Of a DNA stretch of 64,000 nucleotides, positions 17,973 through 26,441 are shown piece after piece. The stretch covers positions 1 through 64,000 of the forward strand of contig JAYTXQ010000227.1 of assembly GCA_043742825.1 (NCBI GenBank). The letters run 5' to 3'. The position numbers were made by a program, and so were the translations under genes. The notes beneath the pieces are model-generated. The model saw nothing but the letters and a program-made list of their open reading frames with translations, made no database searches and was not told the origin of the DNA. This DNA comes from Acaudatibacter sp043742825 (GTDB lineage: Bacteria; Pseudomonadota; Alphaproteobacteria; Caulobacterales; Caulobacteraceae). The stretch's first letter is position 1, and each line of letters opens with the position of its first letter.

Positions 17973-18775
17973 AGCTTCTCGCCGCCTGGCTGGCTATGGC
18001 GGCGGCCCTGCTGCTGGCCGCACCGGCTTTTGCCGCCCTGACCTTTCCACCCCTCAGCGGGCGCGTGGTTGATCAGGCCCATGTGCTCAGCCCGCAGGCT
18101 CAGGCGGAACTGACCGCAAAGCTCGCCGCATTGGAACAAAAAACCAGTCGCCAACTGGTGGTGGTCACCCTGCCCAGCCTGCAGGGTGACGACATCGAGG
18201 ACTATGGGAATAAGCTGCTCAGAACCTGGGGCCTGGGCCAGAAGGCCACTAACAACGGCGTCCTGTTCATCATCGTGCCGTCTGAACATAAGGTGCGCAT
18301 CGAGGTGGGCTATGGCCTGGAAGGCCAATTCACCGATGCCCTGTCCAGCGTGATTTTGCAGCGGTCAGTGATCCCCAAATTCCGCGCCGGCGATGTTCAG
18401 GGCGGCGTGGTGGCTGGCACCGATGAGATCATCACCCAGCTTGGCCTTGATGCCTCCACCGCCGAGGCACGCGCGGCGCAGGCGGCCCAGAGCCTATCGC
18501 GGCCGCAAGGTCGCATCGGCAACCCGCTTGGCGGGATCGTGCCGATTTTGCTCATTATCTTCATCGGCTTTCATCTGCTGCGAGGCCGCGGCGGGGCCGG
18601 CGGCGGTGGTGGCGGCTTGGCATGGTTGTTACCGATGATGATCCTGGGTAGTTCCAGAGGTGGCTGGGGCGGGGGTGGCGGCGGCTTTGGTGGTGGGGAT
18701 TTCGGCGGCGGTGGCGGGGGGTTCGGCGGCGGTGGCGGGTCAGGCGGTGGCGGCGGTGCCTCGGGGGGGTGGTGA
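17969..18775 (+). CDS. TPM-domain membrane protein with glycine-rich tail (YgcG-like)
   Basis: A 268-residue protein: signal peptide (1-22), periplasmic TPM domain (VVDQAHVLSPQAQAELTAKL at about 31-50, NGVLFIIVPSEHKVRIEVGYG near 110-130), one transmembrane helix around 185-202 (GGIVPILLIIFIGFHLL), then a tail made almost only of Gly, Ser and a few aromatic residues (about 205-268). It starts with GTG at 17969, overlapping the lemA stop. This is the usual YgcG-type arrangement, TPM outside and Gly-rich end at or in the membrane. Confidence 0.85.
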   Translation: MKLLAAWLAMAAALLLAAPAFAALTFPPLSGRVVDQAHVLSPQAQAELTAKLAALEQKTSRQLVVVTLPSLQGDDIEDYGNKLLRTWGLGQKATNNGVLFIIVPSEHKVRIEVGYGLEGQFTDALSSVILQRSVIPKFRAGDVQGGVVAGTDEIITQLGLDASTAEARAAQAAQSLSRPQGRIGNPLGGIVPILLIIFIGFHLLRGRGGAGGGGGGLAWLLPMMILGSSRGGWGGGGGGFGGGDFGGGGGGFGGGGGSGGGGGASGGW

Positions 18776-18776
18776 T

Positions 18777-19463
18777 ATGCTAAGCCGATTGGATGAGGAT
18801 CGTATTGAAGCGGCGGTAACTGCAGCTGAAGACGGCACATCGGGCGAGATTCTCTGTGCCCTTGCAGCCGAGGTGTCGCAATACCGGGAGGTTCCCCTGG
18901 CCTGGGGCGCGGGCGTGGCTCTGGCCTTGCCCCCCCTGGCGCTGACTTTGGGCGTCAACCCCCTGGATCTGGCGAGCCGGGCAGGTGCCTGGTTGCCCGG
19001 CCAGGTTTCGGCCATGGCCGGCCAGATCGATCTGGCCCTGGCACTCTACGCCCTGGTGCAGCTGGGCCTTTTCGTCGTCACCGCTCTGATTGTCCACATT
19101 CCAGCGGTGCGTCGGCATCTGACACCTGCCAGTCTGAAACGCCGCCGGGTCGCCAGGGCGGCACAGCACCAGTTTGCGACCATGAGTGCGCGTGCGACCG
19201 GCAGCGATACGGGTATCCTGATCTTTGTCGCGGTGGATGACCGGCAGGTGCAGATTCTAGCCGACGCCAACATCCATCAGAAAATCGAAGATGATGCCTG
19301 GAACCGCGCCGCCAAGGCGATTGGTGCCGAGATGAAGGCAGGGCACGATCCCACCGGCGGAATTGTCCAGGCTATTGAAATCTGTGGCCAGGCCTTGAAA
19401 CTGCACTTCCCCTCTGATGCCCCGCATCCGCACAGTTTTCGCGCCAGGCCGGTAGAAGTCTGA
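18777..19463 (+). CDS. Second TPM-domain membrane protein
   Basis: A 228-residue protein with the compact TPM arrangement seen as the third gene of LemA operons: an N-terminal part (LDEDRIEAAVTAAEDGTSGEI, about 4-24), two hydrophobic helices at about 41-62 and 80-103, then the rest of the TPM fold (TGILIFVAVDDRQVQILAD, about 145-163; WNRAAKAIGAEM). The open frame begins at 18660, but upstream of the ATG at 18777 it is only the out-of-frame shadow of the glycine-rich tail. One base separates it from the previous stop. Confidence 0.82.
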   Translation: MLSRLDEDRIEAAVTAAEDGTSGEILCALAAEVSQYREVPLAWGAGVALALPPLALTLGVNPLDLASRAGAWLPGQVSAMAGQIDLALALYALVQLGLFVVTALIVHIPAVRRHLTPASLKRRRVARAAQHQFATMSARATGSDTGILIFVAVDDRQVQILADANIHQKIEDDAWNRAAKAIGAEMKAGHDPTGGIVQAIEICGQALKLHFPSDAPHPHSFRARPVEV

Positions 19464-19464
19464 C

Positions 19465-20259
19465 ATGACCCCCTCCCATGGGCGCAAGTGCATCTTCATA
19501 ACCGGTGCAGCCTCAGGTATGGGCCGCGAGACTGCACGGCTGTTCGCCGGTGAGGGATGGTTCGTCGGCGGTGTGGACGTTAATCTTGCCGACCTGCAGG
19601 CCTTGCAGATCGAGCTGGGCCCAGAAAACCTGTTCGTCCGCAGTCTGGATGTAACCGATCGCGAGGCCTATGCGGCGGTCCTGACCGCGTTTTCCGAGGC
19701 AACAGGCGGCAAGCTCGATCTGTTGTTCAACAACGCCGGCATCGGCCGGGGCGGTCCCTTTGAAGACATGAGCTGGGACGACGTCATGGCTGTGATCAAC
19801 GTCAATCTGATCGGCGTGCTGAGTGGTGTACACTTGGCCCTGCCCCTGTTGAAAGCGACACCTGGATCGTTGTGTTTTTCCACATCATCGTCATCGGCAA
19901 CCTTTGGCATGGCCGGCATTGCGGTCTATTCGGCCACCAAACACGCGGTAAAAGGCTTCACCGAAGCTTTGTCGGTGGAGATGAAGGCCCATGGGGTGCG
20001 GGTGGCCGACACACTGCCTGGCCTGATCGACACCCCGATCCTGCCCGACGTGGCCAAAGCCCGGGCACCCGCGGAAGGCATGTGGCGGCTGATCCCTGCG
20101 GTTGAGGTGGCCAAGGCCGTCTGGGCCGCCTACCACAGCGATAAGATCCATTGGTATGTGCCGCCAGAACTGCATGCGTTTGACACTCTGGTCACGGCGT
20201 CCCCCGAACAGGTGCGCGATGCCATGGCGGCGGGAGAGTTTCTGAACTTTAGCGATTGA
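19465..20259 (+). CDS. Short-chain dehydrogenase/reductase
   Basis: A 264-residue classical SDR. The cofactor motif TGAASGMG is at 13-20, NNAG at 89-92, and the catalytic Tyr155/Lys159 in YSATK with Ser residues at 140-144. Asp39 in VDVN after the second strand favours NAD(H). The ATG is 1 base after the TPM stop, although the function is unrelated. It begins a four-gene run with an acyl-CoA synthetase, an aldo/keto reductase and a second SDR. Confidence 0.88.
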   Translation: MTPSHGRKCIFITGAASGMGRETARLFAGEGWFVGGVDVNLADLQALQIELGPENLFVRSLDVTDREAYAAVLTAFSEATGGKLDLLFNNAGIGRGGPFEDMSWDDVMAVINVNLIGVLSGVHLALPLLKATPGSLCFSTSSSSATFGMAGIAVYSATKHAVKGFTEALSVEMKAHGVRVADTLPGLIDTPILPDVAKARAPAEGMWRLIPAVEVAKAVWAAYHSDKIHWYVPPELHAFDTLVTASPEQVRDAMAAGEFLNFSD

Positions 20260-20310
20260 CCAGCGTGCGTGGGACCGTCACACGCGGCGAAATTTACGGG
20301 GCCTGTACCA

Positions 20311-21858
20311 ATGGATCGGTTACTCGAGCGTCTGGTTGATGCCGCCTATACCGGCATGACCGCCAGTGTCTGGGCGGACGTCAAGGGTGATCAGATTGCC
20401 ATCTATGATCCCGTCGGCACTCGAACCTTTTTCGATGTCAATGCCAATACCAATCGCGTGGTCCGGCTCTTGCGCGTCCATGGTCTGGTGCCGGGCGACT
20501 CAGTGGCGCTGCTCTGCTCGAACCGGGCCGAATTCGTCGAGGTGTTCAGCGCCTGTCTGCGGGCTGGCTTTCGCGTCACCCCGGTCAACTGGCACCTGAC
20601 AGCCGATGAAGTTGAATATATCATCAACGATTGCGAGGCGAAGGCTCTGATCGCCGAGACCCGCTACCCAGCAGCACTCTCCACAAAGGCGCCGGCACTG
20701 GCGGTCAGGATCAGTATCGGGCCCGACGCACCCGGCTTTATTTCCTATGCCGCCGCCATGGCAGAGCTGGACGGTGCCGACATTACCGACCCGCTGATGG
20801 GCGGGGCTATGCTCTATACTTCGGGGACCACGGGACGTCCCAAAGGCGTCTATCGCCCGGTGAATACCACGGTTCTACTGCCTGGCCCCGGCGAGGCGGA
20901 TGACGTGCAGATGTGTGCAGGCCCTGCCTATCATGCCGCGCCTCTGGCCTTTGATGTGCGCACGGCCATGGCGCAGGGCAGCCCCCTAGTATTTCTCGAT
21001 AGATGGGACAGCGAAGGGGTCTTGCGGGCGATTGCCACGCACCGTGTCACCCGCGCGCACCTAGTGCCGATTATGTTCCAACGCCTTTTGGCTTTGCCGG
21101 ACGAGGTAAAAGCCAGGCACGATATTTCCAGTCTGAGCTTCATCGTCCACGGGGCAGCGCCCTGCCCGCCAGAGGTGAAAAAGGCGATGATCGATTGGGT
21201 GGGACCGATCCTGCATGAGTATTATGCCGGGTCCGAAGGCGGGGCCGGCTTTATCGTCAGCTCGCAGGAGTGGCTGGCCAAACCAGGCACGGTGGGCCGC
21301 CTGCCTGCACCTGGCGCGATCCGGATTGTGGATGACGAGGGTCAGGACATCACCCAGCCCGGCCTTCCCGGCACGATCTATTTTCAGGTCTCACCGGTGA
21401 GCCCCTTCGAGTATTTCAAGGATCCGGCAAAGACGGCTGCGGCGCATCGGGGCGAGTATTTCACCCTGGGCGATGTCGGTTATCTGGACGAAGACGAATA
21501 TCTGTTTCTGACTGGACGCAGCGCCGAATGCATCATCTCCGGCGGAGTGAATATCTATCCCCAGGAGATCGATAACGAGATGATCAAACATCTTGCGGTT
21601 GAAGACAGTTGCGCCATTGGCGTCCCCAATGAGGAGTGGGGCGAAGAGGTCAAGGTGGTCATCACCCTCAACCCCGGACACACCCCCAGCGACGCGCTTG
21701 CGGCCGAGATTATCGCTTTTTCCCGTTTACGTCTGGCCGGTTTCAAGGTGCCGCGCAGCCTGGAGTTTGTCGATGAACTGCCCCGCAGTCCCGCCGGTAA
21801 GATCCAACGCGGCAAGGTGCGGGCACCCTATTGGGCCGGTCGGGCCCGACAAATATGA
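20311..21858 (+). CDS. AMP-forming acyl-CoA synthetase
   Basis: A 515-residue ANL-superfamily enzyme activating a carboxylic acid to its CoA thioester through an acyl-adenylate. Visible core motifs are the P-loop LYTSGTTGRPKGV (A3), YYAGSEGG (A5), FTLGDVGYLDEDEYLFLTGR (A7 to A8) with CIISGGVNIYP, and PRSPAGKIQRGKV carrying the A10 lysine. The frame opens with GTG at 20269; I prefer the ATG at 20311, which begins the conserved part (MDRLLERLVD). Probably medium or long-chain, or an aryl/terpenoid acid, judging from the sphingomonad-type FadD relatives; substrate not certain. Confidence 0.87.
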   Translation: MDRLLERLVDAAYTGMTASVWADVKGDQIAIYDPVGTRTFFDVNANTNRVVRLLRVHGLVPGDSVALLCSNRAEFVEVFSACLRAGFRVTPVNWHLTADEVEYIINDCEAKALIAETRYPAALSTKAPALAVRISIGPDAPGFISYAAAMAELDGADITDPLMGGAMLYTSGTTGRPKGVYRPVNTTVLLPGPGEADDVQMCAGPAYHAAPLAFDVRTAMAQGSPLVFLDRWDSEGVLRAIATHRVTRAHLVPIMFQRLLALPDEVKARHDISSLSFIVHGAAPCPPEVKKAMIDWVGPILHEYYAGSEGGAGFIVSSQEWLAKPGTVGRLPAPGAIRIVDDEGQDITQPGLPGTIYFQVSPVSPFEYFKDPAKTAAAHRGEYFTLGDVGYLDEDEYLFLTGRSAECIISGGVNIYPQEIDNEMIKHLAVEDSCAIGVPNEEWGEEVKVVITLNPGHTPSDALAAEIIAFSRLRLAGFKVPRSLEFVDELPRSPAGKIQRGKVRAPYWAGRARQI

Positions 21859-21870
21859 CAAGGATATCGC

Positions 21871-22842
21871 ATGCAGACCACTAAGCTCGGCCCTCTCGAT
21901 ACTGTAAGTCGCCTGACACTCGGAGGCGGCGGTATTGGCCAAGGCTGGGGACCGACGAATCGCGATGAGGCGATCGCCACGTTGCACGAGGCTGTCGATG
22001 CCGGGATCAATCTGATCGATACCGCGCCGATGTACTGGAACTGCGAGGCGATTATCGGCGAGGCCTTTGACGGGGCTTTGCCGGCCGGCGTGCGCATCAC
22101 CAGCAAGTGCCAACTGGGCACGCTGCCGGCCGCCGACGTCTATGAACGCCTGCAATCCTCGCTCGCGGCGTCTATGGCCGTGATGCGCGTCGAACACATC
22201 GATCTTTTCTTCCTGCATTCCAGTATCGCGCCCGACGACTATGCCTACGCCTTTGGCGATGCCCGCCAGGATGAGTTTTCCACGCGCTGGTCGCTCTACA
22301 TCGATGCCGTAATCCCGGCGTTTGAGCGGTTGCAGGCGCAAGGGCGAATAGGGGCGTGGGGCATTACCGGAATTGGGGTACCGCAAACCATTCTGACCGC
22401 CCTGGCCCATGAGCGCGCGCCCGCGGTGACCCAGGTGATCACCAATCTGCTCGATTCCGCCGGCGGTATCCGTCGCTTCGCCGAGCCCGCCCAACCACGG
22501 GCGATCCTGGCAGCTGCACAGGACCGGGGCGTCGGTATCATGGGCATTCGAGCGGTACAGGCCGGTGCACTGACCCGAGAGCTGGACCGGACGATCTCGC
22601 CAAATCATCCCGAAACTCAAGACTATCAGCGGGCAGCGCCGTTCCGTGCGCTTTGCGAAACCTGGGGTGAGGATCCGGCCATGGTTGCTCACCGCTATGC
22701 CCTGGGCCTGCCGGGCGTCGATACTCTGGTTCTGGGGGTAAAAAACCGCCATGAACTGCGGCAAGTTGTGGCGGCAGAAGCGGCTGGGCCATTGCCTTTA
22801 GATCAGGTGGCACAGATCGACAATCTAGGCTTGCGCACATGA
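21871..22842 (+). CDS. Aldo/keto reductase
   Basis: A 323-residue AKR-fold protein. N-terminal DTAPMYWNCE holds the conserved Asp, with the Tyr two residues downstream of Pro (about 50-55); SKCQLG supplies the catalytic Lys and FFLHSSI the His. The NADP-binding end reads LVLGVKNRHELRQ. It sits 12 bases downstream of the acyl-CoA synthetase and overlaps the next SDR by 4 bases (ATGA), so the block is an operon. It resembles L-fucose/galactose-dehydrogenase-type AKRs in length, but the substrate cannot be stated. Confidence 0.83.
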   Translation: MQTTKLGPLDTVSRLTLGGGGIGQGWGPTNRDEAIATLHEAVDAGINLIDTAPMYWNCEAIIGEAFDGALPAGVRITSKCQLGTLPAADVYERLQSSLAASMAVMRVEHIDLFFLHSSIAPDDYAYAFGDARQDEFSTRWSLYIDAVIPAFERLQAQGRIGAWGITGIGVPQTILTALAHERAPAVTQVITNLLDSAGGIRRFAEPAQPRAILAAAQDRGVGIMGIRAVQAGALTRELDRTISPNHPETQDYQRAAPFRALCETWGEDPAMVAHRYALGLPGVDTLVLGVKNRHELRQVVAAEAAGPLPLDQVAQIDNLGLRT

Positions 22843-23687
22843 AAAGTATTGTCGTCACCGGCGTTTCGACCGGTATAGGCGCCAGCGTAACCAAGATCAT
22901 GATTGCCAAGGGTTTCCGCGTCTTTGGCAGCGTGCGCCGCGAGGCAGACGCCGACCGTCTGCGCCAGGAATTTGGCGAGGCCTTTGTACCCCTGATCTTT
23001 GATGTCACCGACCCGGCGGCGGTTAAGGCGGCGGCGGCAACGGTCCGCGAAGCCTTGGCCGGAGAGACCCTGGCAGGGCTGGTGAACAATGCCGGTATCG
23101 CGGTCACTGGGCCCCTGCTCGAACTGCCCATCGACCAATTTAGACTGCAGATCGAGGTCAATCTGACCGGCGTTGTGATCACTACACAGGCCTTTGCACC
23201 GTTACTGGCCGCGACTGAGGGCCGAACTGGCAAGCCTGGCCGCATCGTCAACATCAGCTCCATAGGTGCCCGTAATGGCGCGCCCTTCCTGGCCGGTTAC
23301 ACCGCCTCGAAAGCCGCCCTCGAAGGACTATCCGAAGCCTTGCGCCGCGAGTTATTGTTGTTCGGCGTCGATGTGATCGTGGTCGCACCAGGGTCAGTGG
23401 CCACAGCCATCTGGGAAAAGGCCAAGCCCGAAGATATCCTGCCCTACAAAGACACTCCCTATTTCCCGGCCCTGCAAAATGTGCAGAATTTCGTCAACGA
23501 CCAAGGCAACCGCGGCCTGCCACCCGAGCGTCTGGGCGAGGCGGTCGCCAAGGCCCTGACCACGGCCCGACCCAAGGTGCATTACACTGTCGCCCCCGAC
23601 CCAATCCTGACCTTCTTTCTGGCCAATCTGCCGCGCCGACTGGTGGACCAGCTGTTGGGGCGGCGGCTGGGGTTATTGCCGAAGTAA
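22839..23687 (+). CDS. Short-chain dehydrogenase/reductase
   Basis: A 282-residue SDR. TGVSTGIG at 7-14, NNAG at 83-86, Ser140, and YTASK with Tyr154 and Lys158. Arg residues after the second strand (SVRREAD) suggest NADP(H). Compared with minimal SDRs it has a C-terminal extension ending ANLPRRLVDQLLGRR, typical of the longer retinol-dehydrogenase-like SDRs with possible membrane contact. Last gene of the four-gene oxidoreductase block. Confidence 0.87.
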   Translation: MKSIVVTGVSTGIGASVTKIMIAKGFRVFGSVRREADADRLRQEFGEAFVPLIFDVTDPAAVKAAAATVREALAGETLAGLVNNAGIAVTGPLLELPIDQFRLQIEVNLTGVVITTQAFAPLLAATEGRTGKPGRIVNISSIGARNGAPFLAGYTASKAALEGLSEALRRELLLFGVDVIVVAPGSVATAIWEKAKPEDILPYKDTPYFPALQNVQNFVNDQGNRGLPPERLGEAVAKALTTARPKVHYTVAPDPILTFFLANLPRRLVDQLLGRRLGLLPK

Positions 23688-23744
23688 GGGTTGGAGAATG
23701 TTGAAACCGTTGCGCGCCCGACAGATTTGTAGTAACACTTATTT

Positions 23745-24050
23745 ATGAGAATTCGGTTCGAATGGGATTCCGTAAAGGCGACGTTTAACCAAAGAAAACA
23801 TGGAATTAGCTTCGATATTGCGATTCGCGCCTTCGCCGACCCTTTCGCACTGACCGATCAGGATCGCATCGCCGGCGGGGAATTCCGTTGGCGCACTTTG
23901 GGCACTGTCGACGGCCATCTGGTGTTGCTGGTAGCCCACGCCCTTTGGGACCAAGACGATGAAGAGGGGCCCATCGAAGTCGTGCGCATAATCTCGGCCC
24001 GCAGGGCCGATCGAGCAGAAAGGAAGCGCTATGAAAACGAACACCGTTAG
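23745..24050 (+). CDS. brnT: BrnT-family type II toxin
   Basis: A 101-residue RNase toxin of the BrnT family. The N-terminal FEWDSVKATFNQRKHGISFD (about 5-24) is the family hallmark, and the end IEVVRIISARRADRAERKRY has the conserved Arg-rich strand and helix. Members cleave RNA and are held in check by BrnA, encoded next with a 20-base overlap. The start ATG lies in an A/T-richer stretch, consistent with a local promoter and autoregulation by the complex. Confidence 0.9.
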   Translation: MRIRFEWDSVKATFNQRKHGISFDIAIRAFADPFALTDQDRIAGGEFRWRTLGTVDGHLVLLVAHALWDQDDEEGPIEVVRIISARRADRAERKRYENEHR

Positions 24051-24354
24051 ACGAAACCTCGATCTTGCCGATCTGGCGCCGCTGAGCGCCAAACAGATAG
24101 CAGACCTCGCCGCGCTTGCCGGTCAACCCGACAGCGAGATCGACTACAGCGATATACCTCGACTGACCGAAGCGTTCTGGACTGGCACCAAGCGCGGCCA
24201 TTTTTACAGGCCGAGCAAGACCTCGACCACCGTGCGCATCGACTCCGACATCCTGGCCTGGCTACGCGCTCAGGGTAGGGGGTATCAGACACGCATCAAC
24301 GCCATATTGCGCCGGGAGATGCTAAGCGCGGGCCGGGGGGTAGCAGAGGAATAG
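24031..24354 (+). CDS. brnA: BrnA-family antitoxin
   Basis: A 107-residue antitoxin. An N-terminal toxin-neutralising region including YSDIPRLTEAFW is followed by the BrnA DNA-binding end: STTVRIDSDILAWLRAQGRG (about 70-89) and YQTRINAILRREML, a ribbon-helix-helix-like domain. It overlaps brnT by 20 bases in the usual toxin-first order. Both proteins are intact. Confidence 0.9.
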   Translation: MKTNTVRRNLDLADLAPLSAKQIADLAALAGQPDSEIDYSDIPRLTEAFWTGTKRGHFYRPSKTSTTVRIDSDILAWLRAQGRGYQTRINAILRREMLSAGRGVAEE

Positions 24355-24466
24355 CTTGTCGCATTGAAGTCGGCCAAACGGAGACGCCCTGGAACGGGAC
24401 GAAATGCGGTTCCTCTAGCCCCAGAGAAATGCTAGCGACGCAAAGAAAATTTAAGGGAAATCGAAA

Positions 24467-25642
24467 ATGCTGTCGGCGATCATTGCTGCTGTTGCTGTCG
24501 CGGCCGCGCCTCAGCCTTCCATCGCAGTCGGAAAATATGGTCAGACGCCTGCTTCGACGACGGACGCCATCTGGCTGCAGGTTCCCAGTGATGCCCAGGT
24601 AGAGGCCGCTTGGCCTGGCATCGCAAAACGTTTGCATGTGAGTGGTGCGGCAACACTAGACTGCGCCGTGGGCGAGGATGGTAAACTCACTCAGTGCACG
24701 GTATTCGCGGAAACTCCGGCAGGCTCTGGCTTCGGCGCAGCCGCAACTGTCCTGGCTACCGGTTATGTGGCGCAACCCGGCCTCGTCAAGCCTGGACCGA
24801 TACGCCCGCGTGTCAACATACCGATCATATTTCAATTTCCTGGTTCCAACTATACGGGAGCCCAGACGATTAGAGATCGTATCACTGCTGTTATGAACCC
24901 CCCAGGGGCCTCGATGCCTCGGGACCAAGAGGCACTGAATCTTCTATTGCAAAAGGAAGACTATCACGCTTTGGGCCGAAAACTTGCCTTAGTGAATGAT
25001 GGCAATCAGGTTGGGCTTGACATGAACTGGGAGCGATCAAAGCACGCCGACGGAGCCGGTTTGGCTGTCGCTCTCCTCTATGTCACTGACCTCTGGCGAT
25101 TAGGGTCCGCTATACCCGGCGCGACGGGCGACAGTCTGAAACAAACGGCAGCGGCATTCGGCCTTTATGCCTACGAATTGATCGCCATTGACGGAACACG
25201 CTGTGAAGACTCCTCCGCCCCCAGCCATCATCTAGACCAGCTAGTGTTCAGTCGCCATACTCTTTGGGTGTATGCGCTCAGCTTGCCCGAGTCAGATCGG
25301 GCGAAGCTATGGAATCTGGCCTTAACGATTGAACAGGGCACTCAATCGGTCCGAAGAGAGGACAAATACCTTTGCAGCGGCGGCCTAGATGAAATGAACG
25401 CCTCTTTTGCAGCTTTGGGCAATAAACCGTTGACCCTGGCCCCGATCCCGCCAAGTCCAGGTCAGCTTCTGGGTCACCAGTATGTCGTCACGCCACCGGC
25501 AAATTTCCAGCCCGGCTTCCTCAAGCCTGAACTGTGGCGCGCCAAACAGGATGAACTGCGCAAACAGATGCCGACTATCCTCAAGCGACTTCTCACTGCA
25601 CCCCCGGCACCTCCGACACTGATCGCCCCAAACGGAAAATAA
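24467..25642 (+). CDS. Exported protein with TonB C-terminal-like domain
   Basis: A 391-residue protein with a short hydrophobic N-terminus (1-14, IIAAVAVAAA) that may be a minimal signal peptide. Residues about 45-110 resemble the TonB C-terminal domain as used in alphaproteobacterial energy-transducer-like proteins (VSGAATLDCAVGEDGKLTQC, then AATVLATGYVAQP). The C-terminal 250 residues are not recognised; they include four Cys and a Pro-rich end. No exbB/exbD or receptor is nearby, so a role in energy transduction is not supported. Its base composition is less GC-rich than its neighbours, which may point to later arrival. Confidence 0.62.
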   Translation: MLSAIIAAVAVAAAPQPSIAVGKYGQTPASTTDAIWLQVPSDAQVEAAWPGIAKRLHVSGAATLDCAVGEDGKLTQCTVFAETPAGSGFGAAATVLATGYVAQPGLVKPGPIRPRVNIPIIFQFPGSNYTGAQTIRDRITAVMNPPGASMPRDQEALNLLLQKEDYHALGRKLALVNDGNQVGLDMNWERSKHADGAGLAVALLYVTDLWRLGSAIPGATGDSLKQTAAAFGLYAYELIAIDGTRCEDSSAPSHHLDQLVFSRHTLWVYALSLPESDRAKLWNLALTIEQGTQSVRREDKYLCSGGLDEMNASFAALGNKPLTLAPIPPSPGQLLGHQYVVTPPANFQPGFLKPELWRAKQDELRKQMPTILKRLLTAPPAPPTLIAPNGK

Positions 25643-25656
25643 ACAGGTGTTTCTCT

Positions 25657-26430
25657 CTACGCCAGCCCCCTAATCGCTTCGGCCACCGCCGCCGGCTGTT
25701 CCAGCGTGACCATGTGCCCCGCCTCCGGCACCATCACCGGTTTCGCCCCCGCAATGGCGGCAGCGAACGCCGCAGCATAGACTGGCGGGATCATTCGATC
25801 ACTTTCGCCCCAGATGACGACCGTCGGGACCTTGATGCGGTAGAGGCGGCTGATCAGGCCGCGCTCAGGGATGGGGAACATGAGCTTGCCAGCCATGCCC
25901 AGTTGCCGGGCGTTGCGCACCAGGTAGGTTTTCAGAAACTCCGGATCACTCATGTTCAGGCCCGCCGTCATCAGCGCGGTCCCGGCGGCGACATCATGAA
26001 ATAGCATCGCTGGAAGCTCATAGGGCAGTAAGATGAACATATCGGGGATCGGGTGATCATCTAGCCACAGGCCGGCCGGGGCGATCAGGACCAGACCGGC
26101 CAGATCATTGGGGGCCACAGCGGCCATTTCCGCCGCGATCATGCCGCCCATGGCCTCGCCAACGATCATCGGTTTTTTGATGCCGAGCGCATCGACGACA
26201 TCCCAGGTGTGCAAAGTATAGTCGAGCATGTCGCGCAGCTGCGGACAATCCTCGGTCTCGCCGTAACCGGGCAGATACGGCGCGATCACCGTGTGGGTTT
26301 CGGCGAGGCTAGACAGGAGCGCGTCCGGCATAATCCCCCCCGCCCCATGCAGATAGACAAGCGGTGGGCCGCTACCTGCCTCGCGATAAGGCACGTCGGC
26401 AGCCTGGGTTTTGACGGTCTTGAGTTCCAT
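25657..26430 (-). CDS. Alpha/beta hydrolase-fold protein lacking the nucleophilic serine
   Basis: A 257-residue alpha/beta hydrolase. The oxyanion region LHGAGG is at 28-33, the acid is Asp211 (WGESDRMIPP) and the base is His239 (EAGHM). The nucleophile elbow reads VGEAMGG at 90-96, so the position normally held by Ser (GxSxG) is Ala93; the DNA (gaggccatgggc on the coding strand) is unambiguous. Ordinary ester hydrolysis is therefore unlikely unless another residue substitutes. It lies 11 bases downstream of the LLM flavin monooxygenase gene, and such pairs usually act on the same substrate. Confidence 0.82.
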   Translation of the reverse strand: MELKTVKTQAADVPYREAGSGPPLVYLHGAGGIMPDALLSSLAETHTVIAPYLPGYGETEDCPQLRDMLDYTLHTWDVVDALGIKKPMIVGEAMGGMIAAEMAAVAPNDLAGLVLIAPAGLWLDDHPIPDMFILLPYELPAMLFHDVAAGTALMTAGLNMSDPEFLKTYLVRNARQLGMAGKLMFPIPERGLISRLYRIKVPTVVIWGESDRMIPPVYAAAFAAAIAGAKPVMVPEAGHMVTLEQPAAVAEAIRGLA

Positions 26431-26441
26431 ACTACGGCTCC

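Noticed and set aside
18571..18840. Proline-rich minus-strand frame
   Set aside because: Merely the reverse complement of the glycine-rich TPM tail.
21727..22764. 345-codon minus-strand frame
   Set aside because: Antisense to the acyl-CoA synthetase end and the aldo/keto reductase; no recognisable domain or ribosome site.
23756..23768. tRNA T-loop-like ggttcgaat
   Set aside because: It is the codons for RFEW in the BrnT N-terminus; no cloverleaf surrounds it.
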